Origin: Clostridiales bacterium UBA1389
Lineage (GTDB): Bacteria > Bacillota > Clostridia > Oscillospirales > CAG-382
Reading direction: 5' to 3'
DNA: 22,478 nucleotides
Assembly (NCBI GenBank): GCA_002305335.1
Contig: DBQR01000028.1
Location: 20,663 to 43,140, forward strand
This document shows, piece after piece, positions 18,291 to 22,478 of this stretch; position 1 is the first letter of the stretch; every line of letters starts with the position of its first letter. The notes beneath the pieces were generated by a model. That model was not told the DNA's origin. It did no database searches and saw only the letters and a program-made list of their open reading frames with translations. The translations under genes were made by a program, and so were the position numbers.

Positions 18291-19316
18291 TTACAGCAAA
18301 TCAATAAGCTGCCTTACGTCTTCCTCCCTGGTCGCCCAGCTTGTTACGAAGCGGACGACGGTACGGTCGTTATCGTATTTTTCCCAGAATTCAAAGGTTG
18401 CCTTTTCCCTTAGCTTTTCAATCGTTTCGTTATCCATAAGCACAAACTTCTGGTTAGAAGGAGCGCCGTACATCATTTTATAACCCTTTGAAATAAAACC
18501 CTGTTCAAGGATCGAAGCCATCTTCAACGCATGTTTTGAAATTTCGAAATAAAGGTTGTCGGTAAACAGGGTGTCAAACTGGATTCCGATAAGCCTTCCC
18601 TTGGCAAGGAGTCCTCCGTGGCGTTTTATCATGGTGGTGAAATGCTTAAGAATTCCCTTCCGGGGTACCACCACCGCTTCCCCGAACAAAGCCCCCACCT
18701 TGGTGCCGCCGATATAAAACACGTCGGTGTTTTCGGCGATAAAGGGTAGAGTAATGTCGGTGCCTTCGGTGACCAAAGCATAGCCCAGCCTTGCCCCGTC
18801 AAGGTATAGGGGTATATCATATTCGTTGCAGATTTCCTTTAATCCGGCAAGCTCATCTGAAGTATAAAGGGTTCCCTTTTCGGTGGGATGGGATATATAT
18901 ACCATTCCGGGGTAAACCATATGGTCCTTGCTGGGGTCGGAATGGAAGGAAACAAGATAATCCTTCAACGTTTGCGGGGTGAGTTTGCCGTCGCGGTCGG
19001 GAAGGGCTATAACCTTATGGCCGGAAGCCTCCACCGCCCCCGCCTCGTGGACGGTAATATGGCCGGTGTACGCCGCCGCAACTCCCCCGTAGGGAGGAAG
19101 GAGGGAATCTATAACCGTGGCGTTGGTCTGGGTGCCCCCCACCAGGAAGTAAACCTCCCCGTCGGGGATTCCGCAGGCGGCTTTAATCTTTTCTTTTGCC
19201 GATTCACAGTATTCATCGGTGCCGTAGCCGGGTGTTTGTTCCGGGTTGGTCCGAACCAGCCTTTCAATTATCTTGGGGTGCGCCCCCTCCATGTAATCGC
19301 TGTCAAAGTGTAGCAT
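18291..19316 (-). CDS. PLP-dependent low-specificity threonine aldolase / beta-eliminating lyase family protein
   Basis: Fold-type I PLP enzyme; family members cleave L-threonine and other beta-hydroxy amino acids to glycine plus an aldehyde. The 341-residue protein has HFDSDYMEGAHP at the N-terminus, LVGGTQTNATVI, H86/H90 in GHITVHEAGA (PLP ring stacking), D173 in YLDGARLG (pyridine nitrogen) and K206 in YIGGTKVGALFGE as the likely Schiff-base lysine. An open frame runs up to 19397 inside the activase gene. The ATG at 19316 has AGGAG five bases upstream, overlapping the activase stop codon TAG, so I use it. It is the third gene of the glycyl radical operon. The family call is firm; threonine as true substrate is not, given the context. 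Confidence 0.88.
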   Translation of the reverse strand: MLHFDSDYMEGAHPKIIERLVRTNPEQTPGYGTDEYCESAKEKIKAACGIPDGEVYFLVGGTQTNATVIDSLLPPYGGVAAAYTGHITVHEAGAVEASGHKVIALPDRDGKLTPQTLKDYLVSFHSDPSKDHMVYPGMVYISHPTEKGTLYTSDELAGLKEICNEYDIPLYLDGARLGYALVTEGTDITLPFIAENTDVFYIGGTKVGALFGEAVVVPRKGILKHFTTMIKRHGGLLAKGRLIGIQFDTLFTDNLYFEISKHALKMASILEQGFISKGYKMMYGAPSNQKFVLMDNETIEKLREKATFEFWEKYDNDRTVVRFVTSWATREEDVRQLIDLL

Positions 19317-19324
19317 AAAAACTC

Positions 19325-20206
19325 CTATATCAGTATTTCTTTTAATCTTTCCTTTGCGTATTCCATATCCTCCGGCGAGGGGATAAAGCTGTCGCAACCG
19401 GCGGTTGCAAGCCCTAATTTAGCCCTTTTGGACTCCCCGTAGGCATGACAGGGGAGAAGCTCTGCCCCAAGGCAGTTTTTAAGGGAGGAAAACAGCCTTT
19501 TAATGCCGTCGTAATGGGCATCTTCCATATTTACTCCCTTAACCATAATACAGCGGAGGATTGTCTTAATCCCCAAAGCATCGGCGAAACGCAGATTTTC
19601 AATTATTATATCGGGGTAAACGCCGGTGTATGTCTTATGCCTTTCGAAATTTGTGTCTTTTATGTCATATAACAGAAGGTCTAAGTAAGGGGCTGTTTGT
19701 TCAAAAACCCCCCTTTCGGCAGAACCGCTGCTTTCAATGCAGGTGTTTATACCCTCTTTTTTTGCCGCTTTTAACAGCGACAGGGTAAATTCCGGGAACG
19801 CTAAGGGTTCTCCCCCCGAAAGGGTAAGCCCGCCGTCTTTTCCGTAATATATTTTATCCCGCTTTACAATGCTTATTATTTCCTCAACGGAATACTGCCT
19901 TGCGGTTTTGGTTAAGGCCCCTGACGGGCAAACGTCTGTGCATTTATAGCACAAAATGCAGTTTTTCCTGTTGTAAATATGCTCCTTTTCGAAGGTATGA
20001 CAGCTCTTCGGGCAGACGGTACCGCATAAACCGCAGGCAATGCAGCTTTGGTTTATGTAAAATATTCCGGGGTTAAACAAACGGCTTTCGGGATTGTGGC
20101 ACCAGACGCAGTCAAGGAAACAGCCCGAAACAAAAACCACCGTCCGCAAACCCTCCCCGTCGTGGGAGGAAAACCTGAGAATGTTTGAAATATAAGGACT
20201 TTTCAT
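19325..20206 (-). CDS. Glycyl-radical enzyme activating protein (radical SAM, two ferredoxin clusters)
   Basis: Installs the glycyl radical on the partner encoded immediately upstream, using S-adenosylmethionine and an Fe-S cluster. The 293-residue protein has the activase cluster motif C29-x3-C33-x2-C36 (CFLDCVWCHNPE), then an inserted ferredoxin-like domain with C55-x2-C58-x2-C61-x3-C65 and C83-x2-C86-x2-C89-x3-C93. LTLSGGEPL follows at 127-135 (SAM binding), and YDIKDTNFERHKTYTG is typical of activases. PFL activase lacks the ferredoxin insert, so this belongs with activases of the non-PFL dehydratase, lyase and decarboxylase types. The start overlaps the glycyl radical gene stop by four bases (ATGA), a strong sign of stoichiometric coupling. 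Confidence 0.95.
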   Translation of the reverse strand: MKSPYISNILRFSSHDGEGLRTVVFVSGCFLDCVWCHNPESRLFNPGIFYINQSCIACGLCGTVCPKSCHTFEKEHIYNRKNCILCYKCTDVCPSGALTKTARQYSVEEIISIVKRDKIYYGKDGGLTLSGGEPLAFPEFTLSLLKAAKKEGINTCIESSGSAERGVFEQTAPYLDLLLYDIKDTNFERHKTYTGVYPDIIIENLRFADALGIKTILRCIMVKGVNMEDAHYDGIKRLFSSLKNCLGAELLPCHAYGESKRAKLGLATAGCDSFIPSPEDMEYAKERLKEILI

Positions 20207-22326
20207 CTTCCCTGACCCGTTTTTTCGATAATCATCTGCTGCCAGTTTTTATCAAGGGTTACGAATCTGGCGTTCCAGCCCGAAACCCTGACCGACAGGG
20301 ATTTATACTTTTCGGGGTTTTTCTGGGCTTCAAGCAGGGTGTTGGCATCCACGATATCAATCTGCATAAAAAATCCCCCGGCTTTGCAGAAGCCGTCAAA
20401 CAGGGAAATCAATGCCCTTCTGCCGTTTTCCCCCTCCGCCGCCGAAGGGTGGATTGCGATGTCAAGGGCGGCTCCCGTCCCCTGCCTTGACAGGTCGGCT
20501 TTGCAGTAGGAATTAATGGCGGCGGTTACCCCTTCGATATCCGTCCCCGGAGTGGGGGAGGCATTGGGGGCGAGTATGTCGCCATTCCTGGTGCCGAAGG
20601 GGGTGGCTTTGCGGCTGTCCCTCCATTCCACCTGCCGTCCGAAGGTGGAAACCCCTGCGGTGAATATAAAGGGGGCATTTTTGTTTATTTCCCCGCAGAT
20701 TGAGGCGAAATCCCCCATAAGTCTGGAATAAATTCCGTCAACCTCGTCAAAATCGTTGCCGTAGTAGGTATAGCGGTTCTTTATGTACCGGCGTAAAACC
20801 TCGTTTCCCTCCCAGTTCCGGGAAAGGATACCGATTAATTCATCGTATTTTATAAGTTTATCGTCAAAAATAACTTTTTTTATGGCGTACAGGCTATTTA
20901 CCGTGTCCGCCATGCCCCCGAAGTGGGGGGAACGGACAATGTATGGGGTGCCTCCCCCAAGGTAGGAACGGCAGTTTTCGATACACCCCTCCTCCAGCAT
21001 GGACACAACTGTGCAGGGACATTCCTCCCTGTATTCGCCTTCATTATCAAAAAGCCGGTTGTATTCGAATTTATAGATTTCCGATATATGATGTTTCAGA
21101 CAGTTTACATAATTATCATAAAGCTGTTCGAAATTTTCATAAACCGGAAAGTTTTGGTCGCCTGTTTTCAACGTATCATCAAGCAGTATTTTTAAGCCGT
21201 CAAAGGGATGGTAGGTAAAGAAGGTCTTACCGGGAATTTGAACCTCCCAGCAGCCGTCGTTGGCGAAGTCAACCGCTTCCGCTTTCGGATATCCCAACAA
21301 ATTCAAAGCTTTGTAAACGGTTTCTTCGCCGTAAAGGGCCACCGCTCCCCCGCCGTGGCGGATAACGTCAGCCATTTTTTCCTTGAATTCATAGGGGGTT
21401 TTATCGTTCAGCCTTACGGTTATGGGGAAGTCCCCTATGGGGAGCTCCTCCACCACCTCAAGGACAAGATAGGACATTTTGTTTGTTATATCTTTGCCGG
21501 AAATATCGGTTCCGCCTAAAATTAGATTCTGATAATGCTGGGCGTCGCCGGAGGAGGGAACGGGGTCTGACAGTATCCATTCGCAGCCCTTTATAAAGAA
21601 GTGGGCGGTAATTTCCCTTGCTTCTTCTATGGTTATAACACCGTTATTAAGGTCGTTTTCCAAATATTCACCCAGCATCTTATCTATCCTGCCGATACCC
21701 GGCCAGTTGCCGCAAAGCCGGACAAAGGCAAAAGTAAACCATACAGACTGAATTGCCTGACGAAAATTAAGCGGCGGCTCAAAAGGCACCCGGAGTAAGT
21801 TTACATAATTTTCGGGTAACTTGTCCTTTAACGCTTCTGAATATCTGCCGTGCCAGATACGGAAGGATTCGACGGTATTCAGTACGGACATAATAAATTT
21901 TTTTTGCCTTGGGTTAAGGTCTTTTTGTAAAAGTTTTTCCATCGCCTGCTTTTCTATGCCGTTTATTCCGATTTTCAGAACTTTTTGAAAATCAAGGGTA
22001 AGATGGCTTACCGACCAGCACACCGCATTCCCCTTATATTTTGCGGGTACCCGGTGAAAAATGGCGTGTCCCAAGGTGGCGGACCCCGATAGGAGTTCGC
22101 CGTCGCATACCCTGACGGGGGATTTTTTTGCGATTTCCCTTACGGCTATGTCATATTTATCATAACTGTCAAGTTCCGCAAAGCCTTCGATATTATCAAG
22201 GCAAACGCTGTCATTTGCCAGCGCTTCGTCACCGTACTTCCCTTTCAGGGACTCATAGGCGAAAAACCGTGTCTGTTCCGACAGTCTTACGGGTCTCGGA
22301 ACCTTCGACGAAGTATGAAAAACCAT
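20203..22326 (-). CDS. Glycyl radical enzyme of unassigned substrate (annotation-style name: pyruvate formate-lyase family)
   Basis: Oxygen-sensitive radical enzyme with a 707-residue PFL-like barrel. The thiyl-radical cysteine is C359 in NDGCWEV, with E361 in the usual general-base position (GCxE). The glycyl-radical site is G683 in VRVSGWNARF, 24 residues from the C-terminus. The usual motif is RVxGY; here a Trp replaces the Tyr. A single Cys followed by x-Glu, not the Cys-Cys pair of true pyruvate formate-lyase, argues for a dehydratase, C-N, C-S or similar lyase. It is shorter than characterised diol dehydratases and choline lyase (about 780-850). The ATG at 22326 follows AAAGGGG. No microcompartment or transporter genes are visible. 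The substrate cannot be assigned from sequence. Confidence 0.93.
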   Translation of the reverse strand: MVFHTSSKVPRPVRLSEQTRFFAYESLKGKYGDEALANDSVCLDNIEGFAELDSYDKYDIAVREIAKKSPVRVCDGELLSGSATLGHAIFHRVPAKYKGNAVCWSVSHLTLDFQKVLKIGINGIEKQAMEKLLQKDLNPRQKKFIMSVLNTVESFRIWHGRYSEALKDKLPENYVNLLRVPFEPPLNFRQAIQSVWFTFAFVRLCGNWPGIGRIDKMLGEYLENDLNNGVITIEEAREITAHFFIKGCEWILSDPVPSSGDAQHYQNLILGGTDISGKDITNKMSYLVLEVVEELPIGDFPITVRLNDKTPYEFKEKMADVIRHGGGAVALYGEETVYKALNLLGYPKAEAVDFANDGCWEVQIPGKTFFTYHPFDGLKILLDDTLKTGDQNFPVYENFEQLYDNYVNCLKHHISEIYKFEYNRLFDNEGEYREECPCTVVSMLEEGCIENCRSYLGGGTPYIVRSPHFGGMADTVNSLYAIKKVIFDDKLIKYDELIGILSRNWEGNEVLRRYIKNRYTYYGNDFDEVDGIYSRLMGDFASICGEINKNAPFIFTAGVSTFGRQVEWRDSRKATPFGTRNGDILAPNASPTPGTDIEGVTAAINSYCKADLSRQGTGAALDIAIHPSAAEGENGRRALISLFDGFCKAGGFFMQIDIVDANTLLEAQKNPEKYKSLSVRVSGWNARFVTLDKNWQQMIIEKTGQGR

Positions 22327-22335
22327 TATTTCATC

Positions 22336-22378
22336 CCCTTTACAAAGGGATTATACCACCTGTTTTGAAAAAATACAA
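22336..22378 (-). promoter_or_regulatory. Extended -10 promoter and palindrome ahead of the glycyl radical operon
   Basis: On the minus strand: weak -35 TTGTAT (22373-22378), 17-base spacer, extended -10 TGGTATAAT with TATAAT at 22350-22355. Abutting it downstream is CCCTTTGTAAAGGG (22336-22349), an inverted repeat with 6-bp arms and a 2-base centre, lying over the expected transcription start. Its 3' arm is part of the ribosome-binding site AAAGGGG. It could be a repressor operator or a small hairpin hiding the ribosome site. Confidence 0.6.
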
Positions 22379-22380
22379 TA

Positions 22381-22412
22381 AAGAAAACGGGGAAAAACCG
22401 CCGTTTCCCCGC
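22381..22412 (-). terminator. Intrinsic terminator after the right-edge gene
   Basis: Inverted repeat CGGGGAAA (22388-22395) and TTTCCCCG (22404-22411) with an 8-base loop. On the minus strand it is followed by TTTTCTT. It lies 18 bases after the stop codon of the truncated right-edge gene and just upstream of the glycyl radical promoter, so it insulates the operon. Confidence 0.85.
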
Positions 22413-22429
22413 TTTACAAAATGGGCTTG

Positions 22430-22478
22430 TCATTCATTCATCATTTCTTCGATGTCCGACTGAAGTTCTTCCAGCCTG
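22430..22478 (-). CDS. C-terminal end of an unidentified protein (15 codons visible)
   Basis: The minus-strand frame reads RLEELQSDIEEMMNE then TGA at 22430-22432. The tail is acidic with spaced Leu/Ile/Met, as in an amphipathic or coiled-coil helix. The correctly placed terminator just downstream supports a real gene end. Too little is visible to name it. Confidence 0.6.
   Translation of the reverse strand, partial: RLEELQSDIEEMMNE

Noticed and set aside
18276..18293. Small hairpin TAAAAC/GTTTTA at the end of the aldolase gene as a terminator
   Set aside because: The stem is only 6 bp, overlaps the stop codon and has no T-run after it. I see no convincing terminator between the aldolase gene and uvrB, so read-through into uvrBA is possible.
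19317..19397. 27-residue N-terminal extension of the aldolase
   Set aside because: It would overlap the activase gene by 73 bases and is not expected in the family. The ATG at 19316 has AGGAG at good spacing.

Overview
The window is a densely packed chromosomal segment from a Gram-positive anaerobe, most likely a member of the Clostridia (Bacillota). Three things point there: a PolC-type replicative polymerase, which is typical of low-GC Gram-positives; the conserved order pyrH-frr-uppS-cdsA-dxr-rseP-ispG-polC; and a glycyl radical enzyme with its activase, which need anoxic conditions. Every gene I can support lies on the minus strand, so biological order runs from high to low coordinates. 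No rRNA, tRNA, CRISPR array, insertion sequence or phage gene was seen. No gene-free stretch exceeds 300 bases; the longest is the 219-base uvrB leader (18072-18290).

Region A (22478-18291): the last 15 codons of an unidentified gene are followed by an intrinsic terminator. Next comes an extended -10 promoter with a perfect 14-bp palindrome at the expected transcription start. It drives a tight three-gene operon: an unassigned 707-residue glycyl radical enzyme, its ferredoxin-type radical-SAM activase (4-base overlap), and a PLP-dependent threonine-aldolase-family enzyme whose ribosome-binding site overlaps the activase stop codon. This is the least conventional metabolic content here and the best candidate for an undescribed pathway.

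Region B (18290-10824): a DNA repair operon, uvrB-uvrA, is followed by the overlapping pair of a radical-SAM/B12-binding-like protein (TIGR03960 type) and a DUF2344 (TIGR03936 type) partner. The uvrB promoter -10 box sits inside a long, nearly perfect inverted repeat, and the leader carries three copies of a GATTTCACC motif.

Region C (10823-9386): a lipoprotein with a C-terminal HExxHxxGxxD zinc-protease motif. It uses a TTG start and its own promoter, and ends against pyrH, where rpsB-tsf would often be found.

Region D (9372-1): pyrH and frr (UMP kinase, ribosome recycling), then the envelope and isoprenoid genes uppS, cdsA, dxr, rseP and ispG. Dxr and IspG are MEP-pathway steps that supply precursors for UppS to make undecaprenyl diphosphate, CdsA makes CDP-diacylglycerol, and RseP is an intramembrane protease. 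An intrinsic terminator separates ispG from polC, whose C-terminal part runs off the left edge.
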